The notes under the pieces are model-generated. The model was not told the origin of the DNA and did no database searches. It saw nothing but the letters and a program-made list of their open reading frames with translations. The translations under genes and the position numbers were made by a program. A stretch of 27,477 bases of DNA from DTU036 sp964346475. Lineage in GTDB: Bacteria > Bacillota > Clostridia > Peptostreptococcales > Acidaminobacteraceae. Positions 8,351 through 15,965 of the stretch are shown one piece after another; position 1 is the stretch's first letter, and every line of letters begins with the position of its first letter. The stretch lies in NCBI GenBank assembly GCA_964346475.1, contig CAYFUM010000019.1, forward strand, positions 1 to 27,477. Reading direction: 5' to 3'.

Positions 8351-8845
8351 CTACTTTTTTATAACCTTGTCCTCGTCATACCTGTCGATAAAGTGGGGCT
8401 TTCTCTCAGAATAACCTAGGGCCACAATAGAGAAGGGCACCAGGTGCTCCTCAAGATCCAGAAGCTTTTTTACATGTCCCTCCCTGCCATCATCGGGATA
8501 GAGGCTGACCCAGACCGAGGCAAGGCCCAGCCCCGTAGCCTGGAGGAGGACATTTTGGGTAGCGGCTGCCAGGTCCTGGGGCCACCTATCGGGAGAGGCA
8601 AGGTCCCTGGTATCCGCCAGCATGAGTAGGGCCAGGGGGGCCTGGGCCAGCATCTTGCCATAGGTAAGGCCCTCAGCCAGTTTATCCAGTAGCTCCCTGT
8701 CCTCCAGGACCATAAACCTCCAGGGCTGCTGGTTCTTGGCCGAGGGGGCCTGCATGGCTGCCCTTAAAAGTTCCTCCACCATGTCCCCGGGAACCCTCCT
8801 GTCTTCAAAACTCCTTATACTCCTTCTTAACTTAATAACTTCCAC
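8351..8845 (-). CDS. Nitroreductase family flavoprotein
   Basis: A 164-residue FMN-dependent NAD(P)H oxidoreductase of the nitroreductase fold, on the short side for the family. The N-terminal FMN-phosphate motif RRSIRSF (about residues 7-13) and the APSAKNQQPWRF block (33-44) are characteristic. The C-terminal LGYSERKP segment matches the usual final motif. The start is GTG at 8845, with AAGGAGG five bases upstream. No terminator is visible between its stop codon and the clpB promoter, so some read-through into clpB is possible. The physiological substrate (quinone, nitro compound or flavin-linked reduction) cannot be read from sequence. Confidence 0.88.
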   Translation of the reverse strand: MEVIKLRRSIRSFEDRRVPGDMVEELLRAAMQAPSAKNQQPWRFMVLEDRELLDKLAEGLTYGKMLAQAPLALLMLADTRDLASPDRWPQDLAAATQNVLLQATGLGLASVWVSLYPDDGREGHVKKLLDLEEHLVPFSIVALGYSERKPHFIDRYDEDKVIKK

Positions 8846-8908
8846 TTCAACCTCCTTATACTATGTAATTTTTATACCCCTCTGTGCTAAACTAATAGCG
8901 GAGGAAGT

Positions 8909-9475
8909 ATGAAAAAGATAATTGTAATCCTGATAATTTTGGCCCTGCTCTTCTACCTCAGCGGCCTGGACCTAGATACCCTCAAATACTTTGAAGGAAA
9001 GAGAATTCAGGGCCTAAACCAGCTGGCCCTACTTCTGGCCTATCTTGGCTCCAGCTCTTTTCTTATACCCTTTAATCTGATTTTTTTATACATCTTTAGA
9101 AAGCTCAGGTTTGGTATCATCCTGCCCCTGGCCACCCTGTCAAGCTGGGTCTTAAACCACCTGGTAAAGGAGCTCATTAGAAGGCCAAGGCCCCCGGTTA
9201 GCTCCCTTGCTATTGAAAAGAGCTTCTCCTTTCCCAGTGGCCACGCCATGGTCAGCGCCAGCTTTATCCTTCTTATGGCCTACTTTATAAAAAACCAGTA
9301 TAAAAGAAATATTGATATCTACGCCTACTCCTACCTGGGCCTTATGATGCTAAGCCGGGTCTACATCGGGGTCCACTACCCCAGCGACGTCCTGGTGGGA
9401 GCTGCCCTGGGCCTTGTTTTTTCAAAACTTATTATAAAAAGAAGTGGAGACTATCATGTTAGTAAGAGTAACTAG
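8909..9475 (+). CDS. PAP2 superfamily membrane phosphatase
   Basis: A 188-residue integral membrane lipid phosphatase, in the size range of undecaprenyl-diphosphate or phosphatidylglycerophosphate phosphatases. All three PAP2 motifs are intact: K87-x6-R94-P95, PSGH (109-112) and SR-x5-H-x3-D (149-160: SRVYIGVHYPSD). The catalytic His residues are therefore H112 and H156. About five to six membrane helices are visible. GGAGG lies four bases before the ATG. It is the first gene of a plus-strand operon: the asparaginase start codon lies 20 bases inside its 3' end. The exact lipid substrate is not determinable from the sequence. Confidence 0.9.
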   Translation: MKKIIVILIILALLFYLSGLDLDTLKYFEGKRIQGLNQLALLLAYLGSSSFLIPFNLIFLYIFRKLRFGIILPLATLSSWVLNHLVKELIRRPRPPVSSLAIEKSFSFPSGHAMVSASFILLMAYFIKNQYKRNIDIYAYSYLGLMMLSRVYIGVHYPSDVLVGAALGLVFSKLIIKRSGDYHVSKSN

Positions 9476-10448
9476 AGGAGAGATAAGCGACCTAGTCTAC
9501 CGGGGTCATATAGTGGTTGCAGGGCCAGGAGGCCAGGTCCTCTACCAGCACGGAGACAGAAAGCTTTTGGTCTTTCCAAGAAGTGCCACCAAGGCCCTCC
9601 AGGCCCTGGTGGCCCTTGAGACCGGAGCCCTGGACCACTACAGGATTTCCGACAAGGAGTTAGCCCTTATGTGCGGCAGCCATGGAGGCACCAAGGAGCA
9701 TGTCGAGACCCTAAAGTCCATTCTAGCCAAGGCCGGCCTTGATGAGAGCTATCTAAGGTGTGGTTCCCATTATCCCCTGGATAAAAAAGCCAGGGAGGCT
9801 ATGAGAAAAAGGGGTGAAAAACCCAGCCCTTCCCACAATAACTGCTCGGCAAAACATGCAGCTATGCTCCTAAGTGCTAAGTATCTTGGAGAAGACCTGG
9901 CTAGCTATATGGAAATTGACCACCCCCACCAAGGGAGGATCCTGGCCCTTCTTTCAGACTTTACTGACTACAAGAAGGAGGACTTTAAACTGGCTATAGA
10001 TGGCTGCGGAGTTCCCGTCCATGCTGCTCCCATGGAAAACTGGGCCAGAGCCTATGCCCGCTTTGCAGGGGAGGACTTCTTTCCAGAAAAAAGAGCAGAA
10101 AACATAAGAAGGATAAAGACCGCCCTTAAGACCCATCCCCAGATGGTCTCCTCCAGGGGTCTTCTCTGCACCGACCTACTGGAAGCAAGTCAGAACCTCT
10201 TCCCCAAGCTAGGGGCAGGGGCCTTCTACTCCCTGGCTCTGGAAAAAGAAGAGCTAGGCGTGGTCATAAAAATAGAGTCTGGCAAGGAAGAAATCCTAGC
10301 TCCCATCATCCTAAAGGTCCTGGAAGACCTGGGTGTCCCCCTAGATAAAAAACCATTAGAAAAACACCTGAACCAGAAAATCCTAAACCACCAGGGCCAG
10401 CTTGTAGGTCAGGTCCTGGTGGACTTCCAGCTGGAGAAAGTACTATGA
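9456..10448 (+). CDS. L-asparaginase, class 3 (Rhizobium etli AnsA/ReAV type)
   Basis: Predicted to hydrolyse L-asparagine to aspartate and ammonia. At 330 residues it belongs to the asparaginase II group typified by R. etli ReAV, unrelated to the E. coli enzymes. The ReAV signature is complete: the Ser-Lys tandem in RSATK (S43, K46), the Cys-Lys pair in NNCSAKH (C130, K133) and Cys in IDGCGVP (C184). These match ReAV S48, K51, C135, K138 and C189 at a constant offset of five. The last three residues bind zinc in that enzyme. ATG 9456 is chosen over an in-frame GTG at 9444 because GGAG lies six bases before the ATG. Its stop overlaps the Nudix start (ATGA). Confidence 0.9.
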   Translation: MLVRVTRGEISDLVYRGHIVVAGPGGQVLYQHGDRKLLVFPRSATKALQALVALETGALDHYRISDKELALMCGSHGGTKEHVETLKSILAKAGLDESYLRCGSHYPLDKKAREAMRKRGEKPSPSHNNCSAKHAAMLLSAKYLGEDLASYMEIDHPHQGRILALLSDFTDYKKEDFKLAIDGCGVPVHAAPMENWARAYARFAGEDFFPEKRAENIRRIKTALKTHPQMVSSRGLLCTDLLEASQNLFPKLGAGAFYSLALEKEELGVVIKIESGKEEILAPIILKVLEDLGVPLDKKPLEKHLNQKILNHQGQLVGQVLVDFQLEKVL

Positions 10449-11308
10449 TAGGGGCTATCTTCTATGAGCTAAACAGCCCGCCCCCGCCCCTGGACCTCTA
10501 CTGCCTGGAGGAGCTTAAAAAAAGAGGAATAGAAAGGCTGGCCATCCTTCAAGATAGTCATGAGTCATTTAATGCTCTAGAAAAAGAGAGTCTAGAGGCC
10601 TTTGATAACTTCATCTTAATCAAAGACAAAAAAATTATAAAGACAAAAAAAGTTCTAGAAGAGGAAAAAAGGCTGGCCCTGGAGGCCCTCCTAGAAGGGG
10701 GATATAACTCCAATAAAGAACTCCTCTTTTTTCTAAGAGACCAAAGGTTTAAAGGATCTCTTCCCAAGGAGGACTTCTATAAAGATCTTCTAAATAGAAA
10801 ACTTGTAGAGGAGGCCGAGATCTGGGAGGCTATAGACGAAGACGAAAAAAGCCAGGGCTTTCAGCTGGTAAGAAATCTTCCTATTCCCCGGGGCTCCTAC
10901 CACCTGGTGGTGGAAATCCTGGTTAGACACACCACGGGAGACTATCTTATTATGAGAAGGGCTCTAAGTAAAAACAAGGCTCCAGGCCTCTGGGAGGCTT
11001 CGGCCTCGGGCAGCGCCCTGGTAGGAGAAGGCTCCCTGGAGGCAGCAAGAAGGGAGCTGGAGGAGGAGACTGGTATAGATAGGGGGGACTTCTCCTACCT
11101 ATCCAGGCAGGTCTATCCAGAGCTGGGGGCAATCTTTCACAACTACCTTTGTATAACAGACTATGATAAAGAAAAAATCACCCTACAGGAGGGTGAAACC
11201 ATAGACTATTCCTGGTTAAGTAAAAAAGAACTCCAGGACTTTCTCACCAGTGATAAAGCAATCTCCTGGCAGAAAAGAAGATACCAGGATCTAGCTATCC
11301 TCTTTTGA
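10445..11308 (+). CDS. Nudix hydrolase with N-terminal extension
   Basis: A 287-residue protein whose C-terminal part (about 140-280) is a Nudix hydrolase. The Nudix box matches G-x5-E-x7-REL-x-EE-x-G-I exactly at residues 189-211. These enzymes cleave nucleoside diphosphates linked to another moiety, using Mg2+ bound by the REXXEE glutamates. The sequence IPRGSYHLVVEILV before the box resembles the IDI-like/isopentenyl-type Nudix group. The first 130 residues, rich in K, E and L, match nothing I recognise. They include a run of prolines near residue 12. The start overlaps the asparaginase stop by four bases, so the two are translationally coupled. It is the last gene of the PAP2-asparaginase-Nudix operon and is followed at once by a terminator. 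Confidence 0.88.
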   Translation: MIGAIFYELNSPPPPLDLYCLEELKKRGIERLAILQDSHESFNALEKESLEAFDNFILIKDKKIIKTKKVLEEEKRLALEALLEGGYNSNKELLFFLRDQRFKGSLPKEDFYKDLLNRKLVEEAEIWEAIDEDEKSQGFQLVRNLPIPRGSYHLVVEILVRHTTGDYLIMRRALSKNKAPGLWEASASGSALVGEGSLEAARRELEEETGIDRGDFSYLSRQVYPELGAIFHNYLCITDYDKEKITLQEGETIDYSWLSKKELQDFLTSDKAISWQKRRYQDLAILF

Positions 11309-11319
11309 GCTTCTTCCCC

Positions 11320-11348
11320 CTGAGGCCCTAAGGCCTCAGATTTTTTTT
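11320..11348 (+). terminator. Terminator of the PAP2-asparaginase-Nudix operon
   Basis: Perfect eight-base arms CTGAGGCC and GGCCTCAG around a CTAA loop, followed by A and eight Ts. It starts 12 bases after the Nudix stop codon. Confidence 0.92.
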
Positions 11349-11704
11349 GCACTGGGCTTCATAGGGCTAGCCTCCTCACCACTATCTAAAATTCACTTCC
11401 GCACTAGATCTGCACCGGCCTGCTAGGACTCTTTAATGGCTATCTAGCCTCTAGAATCAATTCGTTTTTTAGAAATCCTCTAGAAGTAGCCTTGGTAGCC
11501 TTAACAAAAGGACTGATAGCAAAGGCTAGCCCTAGGATTCCATCGATGAGAAAAAGGGGTATTTTCTTCTGGAAGAAATAGTGCTTTTCACATTGTTCCC
11601 GGGAATAAAAGGATAAATCCCACATTTTACCCGGGGTAAGAGTATAGGATCCTCACCTTTTCTAAATATAAGCTAAAAGAAATCTAGCCTCAAGCTCCTT
11701 CACT
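11349..11704. other. Long intergenic region, CTAG-rich
   Basis: About 355 bases between the Nudix and DUF4349 terminators with no convincing gene. It contains at least nine CTAG tetranucleotides (in contexts such as CTCTAGAA, GGCTAGCC and CCTAGG), several-fold more than chance. A short open frame on the minus strand is listed separately. I see no tRNA, no riboswitch, no clear repeat family and no transposase remnant. Confidence 0.6.
11440..11625 (-). CDS. Possible small ORF, 61 residues, unrecognised
   Basis: Open frame for a 61-residue peptide with a hydrophobic middle (IPLFLIDGILGLAFAISPFV) and basic ends. I do not recognise it. In its favour, codon use (AGA, CTA, GGA) resembles neighbouring genes, and a TATACT element lies about 15 bases before the ATG, with the palindrome TTACCC-C-GGGTAA in between. 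Against it, there is no Shine-Dalgarno sequence and no clear -35. It may be a small membrane peptide, a gene remnant or chance. Confidence 0.15.
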   Translation of the reverse strand: MWDLSFYSREQCEKHYFFQKKIPLFLIDGILGLAFAISPFVKATKATSRGFLKNELILEAR

Positions 11705-11741
11705 AAAAAATAAAGGGAGTCCATCCAGTGGATAGACCCCC
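11705..11741 (-). terminator. Terminator of the sigma factor-DUF4349 operon
   Basis: On the minus strand GGGGGTCTATCC and GGATGGACTCCC pair over eleven or twelve bases with wobbles around a three-base loop, followed by TTTATTTTTT. It ends the operon 28 bases after the DUF4349 stop codon. Confidence 0.88.
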
Positions 11742-11768
11742 TATTCCTCAATTAGAACTCTTAAAGCC

Positions 11769-12758
11769 CTAGAGTTTTTTCCTTCTTTTTCCTACAGCCA
11801 GGAGGACCCCTCCTGCTAGAAGCAGGACTAGGACCAGGTAGGCCCAGTTGTAGCTTAGAAAGATTACAAGGTCCTCCAGTGACCTAATAAAGTTTCTAAA
11901 GCCCTCTCCAAAACTGTCTTTAAACCTAACTAGAAAACCCTTCTCTGTAAAGGTCTTGACCTGGCTTATGTCCAGGTGGTAGCTGTCATAATCTATACGG
12001 GAGTCCATATCCCTGAGCTGGTTTGTAATCTGCTCCCTTTCAAACTGCAGGTCCATAATGGAGCTCTCAAGGGCTATGACATCTTCAAGATTCTCTGCCC
12101 TATCAAGGAGCTCCTTGAGCTTTGTTTCCTTAAGCTTTAAAAGCTCAATCCTAGCCTCGGTGTCCTTATAGGCCCTGGTCACATTGTCGCTGGACTGGGA
12201 GAAGTAGTTAATCTGCCCAAGCTCCTCCAGGAGGCTTCTTAGAGTCTCCACCCTACCCCTGGGTAGTCTAATAGAGTAGTAGGCATGGGCCCACTCACCG
12301 GGCTCAAGCTTTCCATCCTGGTAGCTAGAGTCTATAAAGCCCTCCTCTTTTTTTACCAGTTCCTCAAGTTTTCTTGTAGTCTCCACTATGTCCTTGGTCT
12401 CAAGACCCAGGCTGTAGGTCCTTATGATTTTTTCCTCTTCTAGGCTATAGCCTGAGTCCATGGAGGCCCCTTCAAAGTCCTCCACGGCGTACTCCATGGG
12501 AGCTTCTTCGGCCCTGGCATACTCATAGTTATAGTTTTCTCCACTTCCCATCATTTGACCCTTAGCCTTCATGCCAGGAAGAAGGCTCTGTCCTGCTATA
12601 AAAAGGACAAAGACCGCCGCCAGAGCACCTAGGCTATAGAACCATTTCTTATCCTTCATAGTCCTGCTCCTTTTAGGATGAGGAAGGCCTTTATAATGCT
12701 CCACCAGGGACCTCTCATAGTCTTCAAGGGCCTTCTTTAAATCCCTATCAAAATTCAC
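11769..12758 (-). CDS. DUF4349 membrane protein, probable sigma-factor partner
   Basis: A 329-residue protein starting at GTG 12758. The upstream frame is open to 12845, but AGGAGG lies six bases before this GTG, and the start overlaps the sigma-factor stop by 11 bases. Order of parts: a charged cytoplasmic tail (1-37), TM helix (39-59), an acidic linker, the DUF4349 domain (about 108-325) with a long coiled coil (about 197-255), a second TM (about 298-322) and a basic tail. The main domain would be extracellular. DUF4349 proteins commonly follow ECF sigma factors, so the short N-terminal tail may hold the sigma factor as an anti-sigma element. No zinc-binding HxxxCxxC motif is present, so this role is inferred from position only. 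Confidence 0.8.
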   Translation of the reverse strand: MNFDRDLKKALEDYERSLVEHYKGLPHPKRSRTMKDKKWFYSLGALAAVFVLFIAGQSLLPGMKAKGQMMGSGENYNYEYARAEEAPMEYAVEDFEGASMDSGYSLEEEKIIRTYSLGLETKDIVETTRKLEELVKKEEGFIDSSYQDGKLEPGEWAHAYYSIRLPRGRVETLRSLLEELGQINYFSQSSDNVTRAYKDTEARIELLKLKETKLKELLDRAENLEDVIALESSIMDLQFEREQITNQLRDMDSRIDYDSYHLDISQVKTFTEKGFLVRFKDSFGEGFRNFIRSLEDLVIFLSYNWAYLVLVLLLAGGVLLAVGKRRKKL

Positions 12759-13233
12759 TCTCCCCCTCCTCTCCAAAGTATATTTTTTCCAGCTCATTCC
12801 GGGCTCTTTCCTTCCTTTTTCTAACAGCTCCATGGCTGATGCCAAGAATATCCGCTATTTCCTTGTCACTATAGCCATAGACAGAACCCAGTATTAAAAC
12901 AGTGCTGTAGAGGGGATTTAGGGCGTGGATGGCACTTAGAAGCTCGCTGCTATAGTCAATCTCTTCGGGGATATAGTCCGAGAGATCCTCCTCTATACCC
13001 AGCTGGTAGCGCTTTTCCCTCTTATAGATCTCAAAGGCCTTGTGCCTGGTCACCACGGTTATAAAGCCCAGGCTTGAGGGACTATCTAGATCTAGCTTGT
13101 CAAGACTCCTAGAGAGTATCAAAAGTACCTCCTGGCTGGCGTCCTCTGCCAGGTGGGAGTCCCCTAGGATACTGTAGGATATCTTCCAAATATAGTTTTT
13201 ATAGTCCCTGTTTATCTTCTCAAGCTTATCCAC
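12748..13233 (-). CDS. ECF-type RNA polymerase sigma factor
   Basis: A 161-residue sigma-70 family protein with region 2 (about 8-75, including the AEDASQEVLL core-binding helix) and region 4 (about 100-155). Region 4 contains the helix-turn-helix SDKEIADILGISHGAVRKRK that reads the -35 box. Regions 1 and 3 are absent, as in extracytoplasmic-function sigma factors. The start is GTG at 13233 with a weak AGAGGTGG just upstream. Its partner gene begins inside its 3' end, so both are made together. The signal and target promoters are unknown. Such operons are usually autoregulated, but I could not identify an ECF-type promoter in the short leader with confidence. Confidence 0.9.
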   Translation of the reverse strand: MDKLEKINRDYKNYIWKISYSILGDSHLAEDASQEVLLILSRSLDKLDLDSPSSLGFITVVTRHKAFEIYKREKRYQLGIEEDLSDYIPEEIDYSSELLSAIHALNPLYSTVLILGSVYGYSDKEIADILGISHGAVRKRKERARNELEKIYFGEEGESEF

Positions 13234-13269
13234 TTTCCACCTCTTATACTATAAAGGGTAGGAGTCCCC

Positions 13270-13313
13270 TAAATGTGACAGGGAAAGAGTAAACTCTTTC
13301 CCTGCCACATTTA
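13270..13313 (-). terminator. Long intergenic hairpin, probable terminator of the CNNM-lplA operon
   Basis: Two 20-base arms (13270-13289 and 13294-13313) around a four-base loop. The single difference between arms gives a G-U pair in minus-strand RNA but an A/C mismatch in plus-strand RNA, so the structure is selected, if at all, in the minus-strand transcript. It lies nine bases after the stop codon of the small membrane protein. The trailing U tract is short (UUUA), so it could instead be a stabilising or processing hairpin. Confidence 0.55.
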
Positions 13314-13322
13314 AAGGATAAT

Positions 13323-13694
13323 TTATTTTCGTCTTAGCATCCTGATAAAGGCGCAGACAAGAAAGATAGTTCCCAGGGCAGTTAATAGGTCCCTTTTTAA
13401 ATCCCTCTCCTCTATATAATCCACTGCCTTATTAAACTCATCGCTCTCAGAAATCATATGCTTTAGCTTCTCTGGGCTTTTAGCCAGTTCCTCAAAGAAC
13501 TCCCTTCGCTGGAAGTGATCCAGCTGGGAAAGCTTATCGGATACGCTCTCAGCCAGCTCTTTGCCATCGAACTTTGATAGCTCCTTTTTTGCAAGATTTC
13601 CAGCTTCCTTAAACTCCTTGTTGCGAAGGTTGTCAACGACCCTCTCCAGAGGAGACATGCGCAGCCTTCTTACACTTCTTAATAAACCCTTCAT
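13323..13694 (-). CDS. Small tail-anchored protein of unknown function
   Basis: I do not recognise this family. The 123-residue product is highly charged and helical (about 1-100, rich in K, E, R and L) and ends in one hydrophobic segment (about 103-119, LLTALGTIFLVCAFIRM) followed by RRK. It would therefore be held in the membrane by its C-terminus with the body in the cytoplasm. The ATG has AAGGAGG five bases upstream, which supports it as a real gene. It follows lplA by only ten bases and is probably the last gene of the CNNM-lplA operon. Confidence 0.75.
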   Translation of the reverse strand: MKGLLRSVRRLRMSPLERVVDNLRNKEFKEAGNLAKKELSKFDGKELAESVSDKLSQLDHFQRREFFEELAKSPEKLKHMISESDEFNKAVDYIEERDLKRDLLTALGTIFLVCAFIRMLRRK

Positions 13695-13704
13695 AATAGC
13701 CTCC

Positions 13705-14694
13705 TTAACCTGCTATATATATACCCTCTTCATCCAGCCATTTATTCATATCATCTAGGACTTTTTTATCCTTTAGGCCCCTGGTTAGAGCCTCTTCAAG
13801 TTCCTTTTTTCTAAGCTCCAGTCCCTTAAAACTCTCAGCCAGAGAGGAGAAGTCCTCATCCAGGAGGGAATCTGTAAAAATCCTGGCCCCTCTGATAAGC
13901 CCCCCCTTAACATCAAAAAGAATGCTAATAAGGCCCCAGTCAAAGCGCCTTTCCACCTCCAGAGTGAACTTAGGCGTCTCTCCTATGTTCCACTGCCAGG
14001 AAAAGTACTTATTTGAATAGTCCTCATCCACCAGGTCCTGCCTATCCAGCATGTAGGCGCTGCCGGCCTGGCCTAGGTTTTTTTCAAAGCTCCTTATAAG
14101 GGCCGCCATGAGCTCCTTGACCTTCATTCCCGGTACCAGCTCATAGAGGTTGACTACCCGGCTTCTAACGGAGCCTATACCCCTAGCCTTCATCTTTAGG
14201 GGGTTGACCCTTAGATAGTCAGCCATCCTGCCTATGTCCACATCCAGCATAAGGGTGCCATGGTGGACCCTGACAGGTCCCCTCCTGCTATAGGCGTTGC
14301 CAGAAAACTTCTTTTCATCTATGAGAAGGTCATTTCTTCCGCTGAAGTAGCCTTCCAGGCCAAAGTCCTTTAGAGCCTCCAGGATGATCCTAAAGTTAAG
14401 GTCCTGGTTATAGTTTTTTTCCTGGGCTATGAAGGTAAAGTTTAGATTGCCAAGATCGTGGAAGACGGCTCCTCCACCGCTGGGCCTTCTGACCAGGATT
14501 ACCTCGTCCTCTTCAACCTTCTTAAGGTCTACCTCCCTATGGGGGTTTTGATTGCGACCAATTACTATAGTGTTGTCATTTTGCCAAAGATAGAGAATAT
14601 ACTCATCTTCCCTACAGTTTCTTGTCAGCATCTCCTCTAGTGCCAGATTTACCCTGGGGTCATGACTACCTGAAATAAATACCTTGGTTTTCAT
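13705..14694 (-). CDS. lplA: Lipoate-protein ligase A
   Basis: Activates free lipoate with ATP and attaches it to lipoyl domains (E2 subunits, GcvH) in the cytoplasm. The 329 residues cover the catalytic domain and the C-terminal accessory domain. Visible motifs are RRPSGGGAVFHDLGNLN (69-85), the substrate lysine in KKFSGNA (K129 by position) and HHGTLM (144-149). The start codon lies five bases after the CNNM stop codon, with only a weak ribosome binding site (AAGAGGA, about 13 bases away), suggesting coupling to the upstream gene. No lipoylated enzyme or lipA/lipB gene is in the window, so it fits a salvage-only role. Confidence 0.93.
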   Translation of the reverse strand: MKTKVFISGSHDPRVNLALEEMLTRNCREDEYILYLWQNDNTIVIGRNQNPHREVDLKKVEEDEVILVRRPSGGGAVFHDLGNLNFTFIAQEKNYNQDLNFRIILEALKDFGLEGYFSGRNDLLIDEKKFSGNAYSRRGPVRVHHGTLMLDVDIGRMADYLRVNPLKMKARGIGSVRSRVVNLYELVPGMKVKELMAALIRSFEKNLGQAGSAYMLDRQDLVDEDYSNKYFSWQWNIGETPKFTLEVERRFDWGLISILFDVKGGLIRGARIFTDSLLDEDFSSLAESFKGLELRKKELEEALTRGLKDKKVLDDMNKWLDEEGIYIAG

Positions 14695-14699
14695 ATCAG

Positions 14700-15965
14700 T
14701 TAATAATCCTCTTCATCATTTTTTTCTATATCTATCTGGACTCTATCTACCCTGAGATTATCCATAGTAAGCACCTTTACCCGGACATTTTCATACTGAA
14801 AGCTATCTCCAGGTCTAGGATAACCCTGGAGTTCCTCTATACACCAGCCTCCCACGGTATCCGACTCAAAATCAAAGTCCTCTTCCTCCCACTGAACAAG
14901 GTCCAGTAGGTCTCCTATACTGACGTCGCCATCCAGCTCATAGTTGGAGTCGCCTAGCTTTATTATCTCATCATAGACCTCGTCGGTCTCATCCCAGATT
15001 TCTCCCACCAGGGTCTCCATGATGTCCTCTATGGTGACTATGCCTATGTTGGCCCCATACTCATCGGTGACTACCCCCAGGTGCATCTGGGACTGGCGCA
15101 GCATCTCAAGAGCTGCAGGGAGCCTGGTTGTCTTATAGAAGTAGATGGCAGGCTTTAGGATGTCCCTGATGCAAAGATTAGGATCATCAATAATCTTCCT
15201 ATAGAAGTGGTTGAGATAGAGGATGCCCACTATGTTATCAATGCTCTTCTCATAGATGGGTATCCTGGTATAGGGAGAGGCTTGAATGGCTTCTAGGATC
15301 TCCTCCCTCTCATCGTCCAGGTCTATGGCGTAGATATCAACCCTGGGCATGAGGATCTCTCCTACACTTTTTTCAGCAAAGTCAATGGCAGAACTTATAA
15401 TATTCTTTCTCTTCTCATCTATTACCCCCTCATGTTCCACGGTCTCAAGAAGGCTTACCAGCTCCTCCTCTACAGCCTCGGACTGCTCCTCGGGGTCCAG
15501 CTCCTCGCCCTTAAACTTCCTTCTAAGAAGTTCCACCAGGGGCTGGGTGAAAAAGAGCACTGGGGAAAAGATTACCATAAAGATCCTCAGGGGATAGGAG
15601 GCAAAAAGTGCGATAGGCAGGGAGTGCTTGGAGGCCATTATCTTGGGGGTTATCTCCCCAAAGATAAGAACCAAAAGGGTCATGATAAGGGCCGCCAGAG
15701 ACACAGCTCCCGCCCCCACTAGCTCCAGGGCCAAATAGGTGGCCAGGGTGGAGGCAGCAATATTCACTAGGTTATTACCCACTAGGATAGTGGCTAGGGC
15801 CCTCTCATAGTTTAGGTAGATATGGTAGGCCATGGTGGCCTTTTTATTTTTTTCATCCTGCATGGTCTCTAGCCTTACCTTGTTTATTGAGGAGTAGGCT
15901 ATCTCCGAAGCCGAGAAGAAGGCTGATAGGAGAAGTAGACCCAGGATATAGATTACTTCTCTCAT
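14700..15965 (-). CDS. CNNM/CorC-like (HlyC/CorC family) membrane protein, second copy
   Basis: A 421-residue protein with the layout of CNNM magnesium-transport/hemolysin-C-like proteins. A DUF21 membrane domain comes first (about 1-190) and contains the FFSASEIAYSSINK and LVGNNLVNIAAS segments. A CBS-domain pair follows (about 205-325), with VVTDEYGANIGIVTIEDIMETLVGEIWDE at its end, of which the TIEDIMETLVGEI part is the family hallmark. A CorC_HlyC domain closes the protein (about 340-415). Members are proposed Mg2+ or other divalent-cation exporters regulated by nucleotide at the CBS pair. It overlaps the upstream paralogue by four bases (ATGA), with GGAGGA in the upstream coding end. lplA follows directly. 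The transported ion is an inference from the family. Confidence 0.9.
   Translation of the reverse strand: MREVIYILGLLLLSAFFSASEIAYSSINKVRLETMQDEKNKKATMAYHIYLNYERALATILVGNNLVNIAASTLATYLALELVGAGAVSLAALIMTLLVLIFGEITPKIMASKHSLPIALFASYPLRIFMVIFSPVLFFTQPLVELLRRKFKGEELDPEEQSEAVEEELVSLLETVEHEGVIDEKRKNIISSAIDFAEKSVGEILMPRVDIYAIDLDDEREEILEAIQASPYTRIPIYEKSIDNIVGILYLNHFYRKIIDDPNLCIRDILKPAIYFYKTTRLPAALEMLRQSQMHLGVVTDEYGANIGIVTIEDIMETLVGEIWDETDEVYDEIIKLGDSNYELDGDVSIGDLLDLVQWEEEDFDFESDTVGGWCIEELQGYPRPGDSFQYENVRVKVLTMDNLRVDRVQIDIEKNDEEDY

Noticed and set aside
13270..13313. Mobile-element inverted repeats or a MITE
   Set aside because: The arms are separated by four bases only and no target-site duplication or second copy was seen; a transcript hairpin explains it better.
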